A stretch of DNA of 64,000 nucleotides from Hysterium pulicare CBS 123377 (GCA_000467715.1 AJFK01000385.1:1-64000); one strand, 5' to 3'; shown: positions 22,733 to 34,380, counted from the first letter of the stretch. Made by a program: numbers and translations. Notes: a model not told the origin generated them from the sequence alone.

Positions 22733-23245
22733 ATGAGGCAAGATACCCACAGTGAAAGCGGATCAATTGATAGTATGACATCAGTTCCGTTGCATCTATC
22801 AGCCAATTCTACTTCCACTAGCTCTCAGATTTCAGGACAGCCAGCTGCATCTCAGATCTCCCTTCTCGCAGAGTCAAACTACGTTCAACCCGCCATCATC
22901 CTCCGAAGCCACCGACGAACCCCGGGAATCTTAGCCATGCGTTTCTGCGCTCTCTGCCGCCTTCTACTCCCTACCTCCTTCGCCTCACTCATCTTCACAA
23001 TATGGTTCTTCAATATATGGTTCTTCATACTTCTCGCACAGACTGCATCCCGGATGTCGGCAAATCGGACAACTTTGGTTCGCCATAACTTGAACCCAGG
23101 TCTTGACGCCAGATCAGCTGTAGTTGCAGCATTTATGCCAGCGCTGGGCACTGGGTTTTTCGGACATGTTGTTTGTTGGGGAGGTCGTAGGCTTGGTTGG
23201 GGGCATCTCGATTATGTCGTGTTGATGATGTTGGGGATGTCGTGA
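22733..23245 (+). CDS. Hypothetical protein with one membrane segment (uncertain)
   Basis: An open frame of 170 codons starting with ATG. The N-terminal 75 residues are Ser/Thr-rich; a strongly hydrophobic segment, LPTSFASLIFTIWFFNIWFF, follows near residues 82-101; the rest is Gly- and Trp-containing. I recognise no family. It directly follows a decayed membrane-protein copy and could be further relic sequence rather than a real gene. Confidence 0.3.
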   Translation: MRQDTHSESGSIDSMTSVPLHLSANSTSTSSQISGQPAASQISLLAESNYVQPAIILRSHRRTPGILAMRFCALCRLLLPTSFASLIFTIWFFNIWFFILLAQTASRMSANRTTLVRHNLNPGLDARSAVVAAFMPALGTGFFGHVVCWGGRRLGWGHLDYVVLMMLGMS

Positions 23246-23503
23246 TTGTTGGTGGATTGGGAAATGCGAGGAGTTATATCTAGGGATGTTGGTGTATGGA
23301 GATGGAGAAGGGTGATGGGGTTTTTGTAGGTGTGCAGGAGATAGGCATTCACTGCTGAATGGTTAGCTGGCAGATGGTGATGACAAGTGACGCGTCCTTA
23401 TCATGACACCACCTCGCCATGTACATAGCGTATACCGCTACTTACACATTGTTCTTTTGCGCTCACACCTCCTTCACTAATTCCTCTTCGTGGTGGTGAG
23501 CTT

Positions 23504-23839
23504 TCAAGTGTGCAGAAATCGCGGCATGTTATTCACAAAATCTACTCCTACTAAGTAAACCATGCTTTTTGGTATGAATGATTGCCCTGAGAAAGACTTT
23601 GTAACTTTCTTTGCCTGGTAATCAACTTGTAGTTCCATGGAATTGCACTCGATTAGGTTCGCTTGCTGGTACTCTACTATCGATCTAGCACCGCCGCGAA
23701 CAAGTTCCACTTCAGATTTCCGGTCGGAGTACAGTTCTAAGGTTACGCTCATGCGGACTGCTCCGAATGCGACTCTAATGATCGGAGATAGGAAGCAGGG
23801 GTTAGGTAGGTTTTGGTATATATGGTTTTTAGGATTCAA
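23504..23839 (-). CDS. Hypothetical open frame, possibly a gene fragment
   Basis: An open minus-strand frame of 111 codons with protein-like character (SVTLELYSDRKSEVELVRGG, NSMELQVDYQAKKVTKSF). I do not recognise the family. No clear upstream exon was found, and the start is simply the first possible codon. It may be part of a broken gene in this relic-rich interval. Confidence 0.3.
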   Translation of the reverse strand: MNPKNHIYQNLPNPCFLSPIIRVAFGAVRMSVTLELYSDRKSEVELVRGGARSIVEYQQANLIECNSMELQVDYQAKKVTKSFSGQSFIPKSMVYLVGVDFVNNMPRFLHT

Positions 23840-24404
23840 GAAGTCGGTGGATTTGACTAGAATTGGTAGGAATACTTCATTCGGGTTTTCGAGAACTCAG
23901 TCGCGGCTTGTAGTATGAGGAGTTTGTAACGCTTTTCCTTGTTCTCTCTTCATCTGCATCAAACGCATGGAATCACTGACTACACTAATACTGTGAGAAG
24001 GGGTTTCTTTATCTGAATATAAACTCATCATTTGTGACAAGAGACTAAGTCGTCAAGCAAGCCCATGTTTGTATTCGCACTGGAACCTTCCCCAAGACTA
24101 GTCACTACGGCCACAATTGCAAATATAAACGTCGTATTCTACTTCAACCACATCCAGACACGCCAACCCCCGTCGAATTTCCTCATCGAACACCACACCA
24201 CCGCCGGCTTCAACAGCGCAATACCTTCCAAGGTCGACACTCCTTCCACCGCTCTAATACGCTCTGCGCCGTTCATCAAATCTCGTTCACACAAAAGCAC
24301 GCAACTGAATTAATCCTCTGTAAGCCTGAACGTTTTCAATCCTCTTAAAGTCTTTGTTTCGTCGAATCTCCTTCTAATCCTCTCTTAGCGCCATCCCAAC
24401 AACC

Positions 24405-24788
24405 ATGTCCTCTCCTCCATCCGCTCCACCAGCGACCACCCCTCCCGACACCCCAGTCCGCCGCCCGTACAGCTTCCTCTACCAAGACGGCACCACATCA
24501 ACGCAGTACCTCACGGACGCCCAACACTCCCTTCTCCTCGAAAAGATCAAGGCCTTTCACGAAAACGCCCTCAAGGAGACTCAGAAGGCGACGGCATATT
24601 ACCCCGGCCGCAAAATCTATAACTGCCACCACTGTCGCTGGGACAAGCCTAAGATGATCATGAATCTTCCTTTCTGGATTGCGGAGGGAGAGAAGTGTAG
24701 ATTGTGTGGACATGGAGGTTGTAAGAAGTGTGAGAGCTACAGAATTCCGTGGGTTGAAGACGGAGTGGATGAGGAGGATGGCTTTTAG
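24405..24788 (+). CDS. Small Cys-rich, probably zinc-binding protein
   Basis: An intronless 127-aa protein of unknown function. Residues 1-30 are Pro/Thr-rich. A predicted helix (LTDAQHSLLLEKIKAFHENA) is followed by two Cys pairs: CHHC near residue 67, and CRLCGHGGCKKC near residues 98-109. The spacing C-x2-C ... C-x2-C-x4-C-x2-C suggests a zinc-binding fold, perhaps a treble-clef or ribbon. The C-terminus is acidic. No signal peptide is present. The ATG at 24405 sits in a CAACCATGTCC context, good for a fungal start. Confidence 0.65.
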   Translation: MSSPPSAPPATTPPDTPVRRPYSFLYQDGTTSTQYLTDAQHSLLLEKIKAFHENALKETQKATAYYPGRKIYNCHHCRWDKPKMIMNLPFWIAEGEKCRLCGHGGCKKCESYRIPWVEDGVDEEDGF

Positions 24789-25316
24789 GGGGTTTGTATA
24801 GAGTGAAGAGAGGCGGTTTGGGTGCTAGACTAGGGGAGTTTAAGGGTTTTGGATCGCGCCTGGGTGAGACTGTAACAGCTTAGAGTTACGAGGTATATTG
24901 AGGAAATACAATTCTAGAAAAGAGAGAAAGTGTTACCTCCGCGTATAGGTATTGCGGATATCTGTTCCATTACGTTCCACTAATGCTTGTTAAATGAGGA
25001 GACGACTGTTACACGAGACTACTTGAGCTTTGAGTCACAATGGAAATCCAGTTCGAGTCTCTGAGGGTTGACTAATGAGACCCTTTTCCCATTTGTGATA
25101 TTCTCGTTGGGAGGATAATGCTTGCTTAAATCTTGTCTCCCTAGCTCTCTACTTCCTATTCGTTTTCTTACACTATCATATCCATTTAGAAGTCCGGAGA
25201 GGCGCAGAGACATTATACAGCACCGAATTTAATCAAACATATGCTCTGCACAATAGATGAAATGCAATCGTTAGCAATATCTCTTATATCTACAAGCTAC
25301 CTCCCCCTTCAAAAGT
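24789..25316. other. Intergenic region between convergent genes
   Basis: Holds the 3' ends of the Cys-rich protein gene and the LPMO gene. One short minus-strand frame (25019-25213) has no supporting features. Confidence 0.5.
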
Positions 25317-26143
25317 TTAACCCTGCCAGACTGCGGGTCCTGGAGCCGTATAGGTTGTCTTCACTGGATAGTACGACCAAAGGAGACCAGGATCACTAGC
25401 TTTATAAGCTCCCGGGAACGCAACCAAGGGTCCAGGTGTACCATTCCCGCCGCCGGTGATCTTGACCTGGGCACAGGAGAGATAAATCTGAGCGCCTCCA
25501 ACATTTTGAGCCTGATGCAGCGCAATGCTCTCAACACGGACGAGATAGTTACCGCTTGGAACATTCTTTGGCACTGTGAAGTCCACCACCGTTGTTTCTA
25601 GAAGGAGAGTGAGCCGTTAGCATTTCCGCATGAGAGGGATGTAGGGGATGGAAGAGCGAAGCTTACTATAAGCTGGCCAGGTGGCCGTATCGGAAGTGAG
25701 TGCCTGTCCGTTGGCACTAGGCACAGCATCGATCTTCGCGGCCTTGAACCACACATTGCCCGCCGCTTCCCACGTATTGATGTCGCTACCATCCGGGACT
25801 CTCGCCATATAAAACTGCACGGGGCCGAAATGCGACACCGATGGGCTCGCTACAAAGCCCAGTTTGTCACCGGCGGCAACGGTCGCGGTTGCCGTGCCTG
25901 CTTTCAGCTGGTAGCAGCGCATATCAGAACTGTCCACACTTGTGACTCCCTGATTGCTCTGGTAGTTCTTTGTCTCGCGAATGGAGGTCCATGTAGCAGC
26001 CTCGGCTACGCCGTTGATGACGAGTTTGTTGAATTGATCTGAGCGCATTGATTAAGCTGAGATGTAATGGGAATGTGGGGATGGGACTGACAGTGTGCTT
26101 GGGCCGATGCGGCCATCAGCAGAAACTGAGCGAAAAACTGCAT
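25317..26143 (-). CDS. Lytic polysaccharide monooxygenase, family AA9
   Basis: Secreted copper enzyme that oxidatively cleaves cellulose or related glucans. Exons are 26143-26092, 26038-25667 and 25597-25317; introns of 53 and 69 nt restore one frame of 234 aa. The signal peptide [16 protein letters not shown] is followed by His17, which becomes the N-terminal His of the copper-binding histidine brace. The first intron splits the codon right after that His. The second brace His is in [15 protein letters not shown]. The conserved H...Q-x-Y motif with the axial Tyr appears as [19 protein letters not shown]. The protein is a single catalytic module with no cellulose-binding module. The length is normal for short AA9 enzymes. 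Confidence 0.93.
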
Positions 26144-26690
26144 CCTTGCAAATCGCGAACACAGAGTCTACGGTAGGGCAAAGTGAATCGTACGTGGATG
26201 AGGTAGATCGCGTGGAGGGAGAGATGTGCTCATATACTGCATAAAAGTCTGGGGAAGCACAAGGAAACATCAAATGCCGAAACGAGCTAAGTACCGAGGA
26301 GACATACCCTGCCATTTGGTATGGAGAGGGCCTGCCAAAGCCATCCGACATCTATAACCATGTTTAGCCTGTTGGTTAAATGAACTACATAGTAGGTAAG
26401 GTACATGTAATTAACTCTGCCACTGTATCCGTTAATTCCATTTCTCCGGATTCTCGTTCTCCGTTCTGTATGGAGATGAGGGAGACTAAAGATACAACGC
26501 GAACCTCTTTCGTTGGTGGTTGAAGGTAGGGAGGTCAGAAGTTTAAATGACTCGCCGCTCATATTACCTAAGCACATCTTCCGCCGAGCCAAACCCCACC
26601 GTAACTCTTATCATCGGCATCTTCTCCACGTTCTCTAAGCTCTTCACCTCTTAAGTTACCTTCAGCTCTTCTAATAGTAGACAATCGAAA
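26144..26690. promoter_or_regulatory. Intergenic region, probable LPMO promoter
   Basis: Stretch upstream of the LPMO start and downstream of the MFS gene, both on the minus strand. It should hold the LPMO promoter. Minus-strand frames here are short and overlap without family features. Confidence 0.4.
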
Positions 26691-28532
26691 TTAGTTCTTT
26701 ATTTCAATATCCGACAACTCGGCTGCATGGAGCTTTTTCCAGCTTCCAAAAAAGGCAATGAGGAAGGCAAAGCCAAACGTGCCGACGGTTATGGCAAAGA
26801 CGACCTTCAAGCCCGCCATGTACGCAGCTACAATCACAGGCACCTGGGCGGATGCGAACGCGGAGCGAATCTGCGTCGCGCCAGTCCCGAGGACGGTTGC
26901 GGGATTGATGTTTGGAGCTGTGGAAGCCAGCGTGGAAAGCAACCTGTTGTTGAAGGCCGACTGAGCTGCTGCAAGACAGAATGAGCCGCCAATCATTTGG
27001 AAGACTAGTCACCATGTTAGTGGCCTCTTCATCATCGACAGGTAGAGGGATGCTCACAAAAGAGCATGGCGGTAACGGAAGACATATCCTCGGGTTTGGC
27101 TTTGACCTGAACGACGGACATGGTAGTCTGGAATGTTGCTCCAGTGGCAAAGCCGCAAATGATCTGATAGCCTATCCATTTGCCGGCATGGGTGTTGACG
27201 TCGAGCATATAAAAGAGGCCACAGCTAATCGTTCCAAGTGCAGCACCAACAATCATAATCGGAGTAGCATAGCCAATTTTGGACAAAGCAACACCCTGAA
27301 GAGTGGCTGTTATCGTGAGCATGATGATGAGCGGTAGATTGCGCACGCCTGACCCGATAGGGCTGACGTTGAAGACACTTTGAAAATAAATGGGCAGGTA
27401 GTAGAGGATGGTAAAGTACGAGCCCGCAAAGAAGAATTGGAAGATGCAGCTAACCCATACCCAGCGATGCTTGAACTGTATTGAGTACGGCATTAGTAGA
27501 GTCCTTGGTTGAGACTTGTGCAGTACGAGCACTTACCAAGCGCGGCACCAACATGGCACGCTCACCCAAATGAATCTCCAACAGAACGCAGACAACGGCC
27601 ATGGCAAAGGCACCAACGAGCAGGCCTATGACAACGCTGCTCTTCCATGGCTTGGTCTGGCCACCGTATTCGAGTGCCAGGATGTACGACACAATCAAGC
27701 CAATGACGAGGGCGGTTCCGGCAAGGTCCATCTGCAGGAACTTTTCCCTCCAAGTGGCCTGAACTGGCTTTGAGCTGCTCGGCGTCTGAAAGAAGAAGAA
27801 CACCATGACAGCTGCCAGACCGCCGATGGGCAGGTTGATGTAAAAGCACCACCGCCAGCTGACTTTGTCGGCGAAAGCGCCGCCGAGGAGAGGGCCCAGC
27901 ACGGCGGCGATACCGTACGTCGCTCCCATGAAGCCGATCAACTGAGGCCGCTTCTTCGGCTCGGCAGCGAAGCCGATGATCGTAAATGCGCCTGTGCCGA
28001 TGCCAGCACCGCCAAAGCCCCCAATGGCGCGCCCGGCAATCAGGGCGTCGGCTCCCGGAGCGACGGCACAGATCAGACTGCCGACCTCGAAGATGAGCAT
28101 GGCGGCGATGAAGTACGTCTTCAATGGAAAGTACTTGTAAAACTTGCCCCATGTGGACTGGAACCCGCCAAAGGTCATAAAGTATGCTGATCCATACCAC
28201 GATACTTTGTCGAGGCCATGGAACTCGTCTGTAATCTTTGGAATTGCCGTACCAACAATAGTCTTGCAGAGGAAGTTAGCAGACGTTCTCACGGTAGAGG
28301 CGCAAGTACTGACATTATCCAAAGCGACCAAGAAGACGCTGAGCATAAGAGAGATAATGATTATTGTGAGGCGCAGTCCTTGCGGATACTCACTGGCGGC
28401 TTTATCCAGAAGTTCGACTGGTTCAGCATGTTTGGCGTCGTTCTCTGTTTTGTCCGTGACCATAACGTTCGAACCTTGGGAGAACTCACCTCCCAACGGT
28501 CCTTTTTCGGGCTCAGGAGCGAGACTCGCCAT
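26691..28532 (-). CDS. MFS drug:H+ antiporter, 14-TM (DHA2/DHA14 type)
   Basis: Plasma-membrane exporter of the major facilitator superfamily, similar to fungal toxin and multidrug efflux pumps. Exons are 28532-28314, 28262-27537, 27475-27058 and 27004-26691; introns of 51, 61 and 53 nt keep one 558-aa frame. After a hydrophilic N-terminus, the first helix ends in LVALDN, joined by splicing to [17 protein letters not shown], the family's helix-1 motif. [25 protein letters not shown] (motif C region) and [14 protein letters not shown] follow, all diagnostic of the DHA14 family. The end, [19 protein letters not shown], is the last helix. The adjacent genes do not form an obvious secondary-metabolite cluster, so the substrate is unknown. 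The 51-nt first intron has no stop in frame and could be retained as coding sequence, but that would disrupt helix 1. Confidence 0.92.
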
Positions 28533-29238
28533 TGCACCCTTGGAGTTTTATCCTCGGTAAAGTATCTCACAACGAGTTCGAAATTCTAACAGGTTTACAG
28601 ACAGAATTGACTGTAGGCAAATGTTACCATTAGATTCTATATGCTGTATGATCTACATGGATTAATAATAAGGAAACGAGCGAATGCCGAAAGCTTAGAA
28701 AGCATGTGCCGCTAGTGCTATTACAAAGCATCAAGTTACCGAAGCCGGGGAATCAAAATTGTTCTGTCTACGAGCCCTCCGCTCCGGTGGAACTACAACC
28801 CCTTTGTTCATCTTGACCCCAGTCGAGAGGCAGTGCACTGTTCCTCTAAAGCCCTTGTAGAGGCGTCTGCACTGGCTTCAAGCTTTGGAATTTAACTTTG
28901 TTTATTAGGGATATCTCCACTACTATGTTAGATGTTAGAATTCTAAAAAGACAATTGTAATCGCAAGAAGAAGTTCTATACATCCTCTCTTAGAAAATAT
29001 TCATTAATACAGTGCGCTCGGTCTGTGTCGAGGTTTTCCCCTGATAGGTTTAAGGGTGACGCGCTAAAAAGTCGAATTCATCGTACGAACAAAGGGATGT
29101 TGATTACAAACATTGCCGGCAGAATTCTCACCGCCCAGAAATCCTCTCTTTGGCTCAGCCGGCATAAACATATATAGAGCAGGCAAGGGCTTCTTGCTCG
29201 ACGGCACATACCTCTGACTTCTCCCTGCACTCAGAATC
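28533..29238. other. Divergent intergenic region
   Basis: Lies between the MFS gene and the SDR pseudogene. It contains CACTGGCTTCAAGCTTTG near 28870, which resembles CACTGGCTTCAAAGCCTTG near 32131; otherwise I see nothing. Confidence 0.4.
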
Positions 29239-30047
29239 ATGCCCGGCACATCTCCCATCATCCTCATCTTCGGCGCAGGGCCCAATATCGGCCATGCAGT
29301 CGCTCGAACCTTTGCCTCGAAAGGCTATTAAGTTGCCCTCGCGGCCCGGTCACTGAGGGAGGCAGACAGCACGGTCAATCAACTGAACATTACAACTGAC
29401 GTCGCCAACCCCGACGATGTTGTCCATGCTTTTACACGAGTGAAAAAACTGCTGGGTATTCCAAGCGTAGTCGTTTAAAACGGTAAGTCTCGGCACCGAA
29501 GGGCTCTAGCCGAATGCCTGCTGATGGTTTGCAGCCGGCGCCTTGACGCCCTCTCCTCTCGATGACCCGTTCGCGATCCCGTTGGCTGCTTTCAACCGAG
29601 ATATGACCATCAACACCACTAGTGCTTTTGTCGCTGCGCAACAAGCCGTCCCCGGCTTCGCGGAGCTCCCTGCCCATGCAGCAAGGTCGTTCTTCTTCAC
29701 GGGGAATATTCTGAACGTTACATTCCTCCCATCGTTTATGGACCAGGGCGCTGGCAAGTCGGCGTCCGCACACATGATGATGGCTGCTGCGGTTGCATTC
29801 AAAGACCGAGGATTCAAGTATGCCATCCCCGCCGTCCTTGAACGCGTTGGTATAGAGATTAACAGTTTGTAGGTTCTATTATGTCGACGAACGGAAGGCG
29901 GACGGCACGGCCAGATACAAGGTCGACGGAGAGGCGCATAGGAAACTCTTCTGTGAGCTCGTAGAGGCGAAGACGCAGGGCCCGTGGTTGCAGACATTCG
30001 TCAAGGGCGTGAGATATAAGAACTTCGACGGCCTATATCAACCATAG
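29239..30047 (+). pseudogene. SDR-family oxidoreductase pseudogene
   Basis: Begins with a good start, PGTSPIILIFGAGPNIGHAV, carrying the nucleotide-binding glycine motif. Two introns can be placed: about 29483-29534 (GTAAGTCTC...TTGCAG) and about 29819-29872 (GTATGCC...TTTGTAG). After splicing, the 3' part reads INTTSAFVAAQQAVPGFAEL, GKSASAHMMMAAAVAFKDRG and YYVDERKADG. It ends with TQGPWLQTFVKGVRYKNF. The coding frame has two in-frame TAA codons, after FASKGY (near 29327) and inside the IPSVVV-NG segment (near 29476). Splice sites and the remainder of the frame are preserved, so inactivation looks recent. Sequence error at these sites cannot be excluded. Confidence 0.75.
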
Positions 30048-30597
30048 TCTATGTCGCAGGTTCTGCCAGGTCGACTTGATCAAGCAAGGCGTCTGGGCCC
30101 AGATACTAGAACAAGACTAGTTTGTAGGAGGGCTGTTTGGCCATAACATTTGAAGCTTGTTTTTCATGAAGTTACTTATTCACTGGGATTAAATCTTTAA
30201 GATCTAGATAAGATGCGAGAGGGCGACTGCTAATGATGTACGTTCTAGGGAGCGGCACAAAGGCCGGCAGTTTCGGCCTATGAGCGCGAGGGTAGTTATA
30301 GGTCGCTGCACAACAACAGTCAGAGCAAACCTGGACCAGCCCACCCCATCGCCTTAACCAACATATGCCCCTATAGATCTCATGGGCCCAGGCACGGCGG
30401 AGCTGATGTGATATGTTGCATAAGAGGGGTGTCGTTAGGTAGTATACTGCTGCGTTCTTTTTAATCTTTGGCGCGTTCTAGCCAACTTAAAGCAAGGCAC
30501 ATAAAGACTTTTCCTCGAAGCCCTCTTTCTTATTCCTGATTTTTATTTTTGAACTATGGACCTCGCCAAACAAATTCCCTTGACTCCCAACACGCTT
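30048..30597. other. Intergenic region
   Basis: Between the SDR pseudogene and the GST relic, which converge here. No open frame or repeat of note. Confidence 0.45.
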
Positions 30598-30963
30598 TTA
30601 CTTGGCCTTCATAGCCGCATCCCGGTCCTACAGGATCTTTGCAATAGCTAGACGGGCCTTGATGCGCTCCAACCAGGCGTAGAGGAGGGGGAAGGCCGTC
30701 TCGAGGTTGAACCTGTCAGCGAAAAGGAACACAATGGCATACCCCGTCACGAACGCTGCATCGACATAGCTGAACTTGCAGCCGACGAGGAATTCCTGGT
30801 TCTGCAGGACGCCTTCGAGGACGCCGGAGACGCGACGGAGGAGCAACGACCAGCGTCGTGGCTTGATTGAACCCCACACTTCCATGCCACTCCACGATTT
30901 TTCATTAGGCCACCGAACGAGACGTTTTCTTACTCTCTGCTGACAAATTGCCTTGGCTGACAA
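30598..30963 (-). pseudogene. Glutathione S-transferase C-terminal relic
   Basis: The minus-strand frame reads RRVSGVLEGVLQNQEFLVG, then KFSYVDAAFVTGYAIV, then YAWLERIKARLAIAKIL. These are the C-terminal helical domain of a fungal glutathione S-transferase. A TAG at 30628 interrupts the last helix; the same frame continues as DRDAAMKAK to a stop at 30598, so a C-to-T change of CAG is likely. The N-terminal thioredoxin-like domain with the glutathione site is missing upstream; the first 35 codons here do not resemble GST. Confidence 0.7.
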
Positions 30964-32680
30964 ATGGCTTCGGCTGACAAATGATCATTTGGTAAGTGTA
31001 TATTAGGGTAGTAGGACAGTTTCGGGTAGATAAGTAAGGTGGATACTCTAGTCTTTTCAGGTTAAGGGTTGGAAATCTACCGTGGATAACGCACTCATAC
31101 CATACATACAGTAAGTAACGTATATATCGTAGATGTCCTAGCATTGTAGTATTAGATTTGTCATCATGAGTAGATAGTGATAGGACGGTGATTAGAGCAT
31201 TCAATGCCTTAGATATATGACGAAACGCGCATAACTCGGCGATGATTAGCCATATACTCGCAAATATCTCGGGATCCAAATCTTCATATTCCCTATCACA
31301 CGCCGGATCTCTTCAGCATGAAGGTCCATTAAATGTGAGCTATAACCGATGAAAACCATCTTAGGATACTTTACTCCAAGGTAATCCCACGATGACTTTA
31401 TATTGCTTGCATTGTCCGTACAAACTACAACAGCTTATGCGAGTGCTTGACTGGCTCGGTCATTCCGGAGATGGCTGCATGGAAAATCTACCGACTGTGG
31501 CACAGCTCCAGAGCTATAGCAGTCCCGGAAGGCGCGAGCCGTGGAGCGACCACGAACGTCAGGTCAATCCAATAAGAAGTTGATTTGCACATCGGCAGCA
31601 TTTACACTTATGTTAGCCATTCTAGCCGCTCTCGAAAAATCATTTCGGCCGCTAGACAGCTTATTAGAGCTTTAAGGGATTGAGCAAGGGTGGAAAACGG
31701 ACGCCGAGGTAGTTTTACCTTCCCAAGTTCGTTGTGCGAGTGCTCACAATCAACACCAGATATGAAACTTGCACTGCAAACATGCTCCTAGTCTCCGAAT
31801 TTGAATTGGTACTCCTTTGATTAGTTGAGTTGCGACCTAGACTCCTGACGTTTATTACCGGCGACTTTCATTTTTCTGGCTTTCAAAGTTGCCGCTGCGG
31901 AGTAGTTATCACAAGGCTTATGGATGAATCCAGCATTTTGATTGCTCCTTGCTTTGAGTTTAAAGTATTACCCACAATATCGTCTCCGATAAAAAACGTA
32001 CTGTTCGATTAAAACGATGGCGAATCCCTTCCTAGCAACATTATTCTTTGACGAGTCACTAAAGCTTTGTTAGCACGAACAATTCATGTAAGGGACATCC
32101 GCCGTCAAGAAAGTCTATTTTTGTCCTGCACTGGCTTCAAAGCCTTGAAGTTCTTTGTTTTGGAAAAATATCATGCGAAAGCTATGGGAGTCGATCTCAC
32201 GGATCAGTGCATCAACCGCCGTACCACCCCCTGCATGGGACTTTGAGAGCTAGATGAAAGCATATATAACAGTATTCGTTGCTCTGGAACCCAACCCCTT
32301 TGACCGACGAGAAGAAATCCAAATACATCACAAGTTTCATGTTAAGTCCAAGTGATATCGAATATAAAGTGGCAAGGCGACACAGTTCGAAAACACATTT
32401 GTATGCCACTACTCTCTTCCACCTTCATTCCAAATACATAGATGCGCTGAGGACGTCCGAGAGAGCATTATCTCAGTTGAGAAATGCTATGTGTCCTGCA
32501 CACGCAATCTAGAATCATTTACGTTATGAATATCAGCAGCATACCTCACCAACCTCCTTAGAGCCTCTCCAATGTCAAGAAACGTCATAATTACTTCCCC
32601 GGTCTTCTAGAATCCTTACCGCAGCCAAGGAAAAGCACAGACAAAGTTGATCTAGCCTGCCGCCAGCACGTGATCTCAGA
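30964..32680. other. Gene-poor region
   Basis: About 1.7 kb with only short frames and no protein-like composition. I see no repeat structure beyond a direct repeat of GGCTGACAAATG near 30956-30979. Confidence 0.4.
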
Positions 32681-32699
32681 ACGTCCATAAATACCCCGC

Positions 32700-32920
32700 C
32701 CGCCCTCGTTCTCTCTCTTCTTCTTCTTTTTTTTCTTCATCTCGCAGCTGCATCGGATAGGTAAGTATCCTCCTGGGCTGATTACCCAGGGAATTTTTGG
32801 ACAACCAATGGGTCACTTGCCCTGCACTACTGCAAGTTGCACCCTATTCTTTTTTTCATTGGCCATTGAGCTTTATGCTTGGTGCTGAAGAAGAAAACTT
32901 GATTGGTGCCTATAGTGTTT
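32700..32920. repeat. Diverged repeat, copy 1 (pairs with about 34885-35185)
   Basis: Contains a TCTTCTTC-rich tract and then TTCTTTTTTTCATTG, followed by a short spacer and TGAAGAAGAAAAC. The same order of blocks occurs at 34885-35185: a TCTTC tract, ATCTTTTTTTCATTG, then TTGAAGAAGAAAACACTGAT. A GTAAGTATCC donor-like site follows the first tract at 32760. These may be copies of one 5' gene region, but no coding sense is clear. Confidence 0.4.
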
Positions 32921-33875
32921 AGATTTGTGAGTTGTGTTTTTACTGACTGCGTGCGAACGTCGTCACTGCCTTGTACTTGGAGACCAGACAGAGCATGGGA
33001 TAGTTAGTGCAATACATCTTCCATGTCATGCTTTGAAGCGACTGAAACTGCTATAGGCTGGTCCTTGAAAAGCGTGCTTGACTTGATGGATCCAACGTTG
33101 GCGAAAGGCAAAACTGTTGGAATTTCGTAGCCGCGGTATGTATCTAAGGTTGGAAAAGGGCTCCCATGTCTACGAAACACATTTTATCTTGGATTTCCGT
33201 GCAGAGTCCATATGAACTTGCGTTGGTGGATATCCGGGGTGCTACGGCGAAACCTAAAATTGGAGCGGTTCGCGTGTCTTTCACCAAATACCACCAGCGA
33301 AAACTGAATCTTGCGAACCCACAATTCCAGGTTTCTTTTATTGCCTCCTCTAAGTCGACATAGAAACATGAACTGGAAAGCGAACAGGTCCAGTTGTCCG
33401 ATCCCTATCAATCAATTCATCAACTTCACAAGCAGTGAAGAATTTGATCCCTCTACTAGTTTGGAAGGAGCAAGCGATCTACGCAGTACCAAATGGTTGA
33501 AAAGAACGTCCAGTGTGTTTCCTTTTGCTGCCGACTTTGAAGCCGCGATAGTAAGTACTAATCATCACTTGTAGCGGACTCCTTTGGAAATCTCGGGTAA
33601 TTCAGAATGTAGCAGGAATGTCAGAATCCCCACCGCGACTCGAGCAAGGCAAACGCCCCAGGATGCATTCCTACCGCGACGACCTTGGCAACGGTCAGAT
33701 AGAGATGACCTTTTCCAGATATTAGGGAATAACAGCCAGTCCCGAACGGCTTCCACACTCAAAGCCAAAGAACACCTCTCGGACCGCTGTTCAACCAATA
33801 TTGAAACAGGCTTTCCCGTAATCAAAAAGACGTGTCTTTACGCTTCTATCGAATGAACAGCCTCAACTCAAACAG

Positions 33876-34380
33876 CCCTTGATTGCCGCACCCACTCTTT
33901 GACCACCTGATAATACACAACGCTCTCCATCTGTTCCCCACGAGGCTCAGAGCGAGTCCAGACATAATCACAGTTGTCAAAGAAATGAGGTGGATCAACA
34001 ATATGAAACAATGTGAATTTGTCTGATGTTGTCAAGAGTACCAGGTCCTCTTCGCTAGGAGCGGAATGACGGGGTTATGAGCTTGGTTGCTGAGGGGGAC
34101 TTCATATTGTTTAGGAGGAACTCCCGCTCTTGTCCGTCTGGGAATTATTGACTATCATTAACCTAAACACCTCGATGCTTCATGTGGCAGCTAATTAGGT
34201 CCTTATCCCACTACGGTCAAACACGTTCCACTCGAACTCCTCAAGCACTATTACCTTCGCAGCCGTCGCAAACTATATACAGCTTTTCTATAGCTCGATC
34301 ACGGACATTCTACTTGAGTACCTCCGAAGTATTCTTATACAACAGCTTCGACAGTTCCGTGTTCAGCAACATGGGGTCCA
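33876..34380 (-). pseudogene. Stop-ridden relic of an unrecognised gene
   Basis: The minus strand has one long frame with clear protein character but many stops. It reads MDPMLLNTELSKLLYKNTSE, then NVRDRAIEKLYIVCDGCEGN, then QEREFLLNNMKSPSATKLIT. After a one-base frame shift it continues with EEDLVLLTTSDKFTLFHIVD and ESVVYYQVVKEWVRQSRAV, ending at 33876. The stops are TAG, TGA or TAA at places where CAG, CGA or CAA would fit, as expected for C-to-T decay (RIP or deamination). A related shorter relic lies at 21640-21830. I cannot name the family. Confidence 0.55.

Noticed and set aside
28263-28313. Possible 17-residue coding insertion in MFS helix 1
   Set aside because: The 51 nt have canonical intron ends and a CTAAC branch site; removing them restores the family motif.
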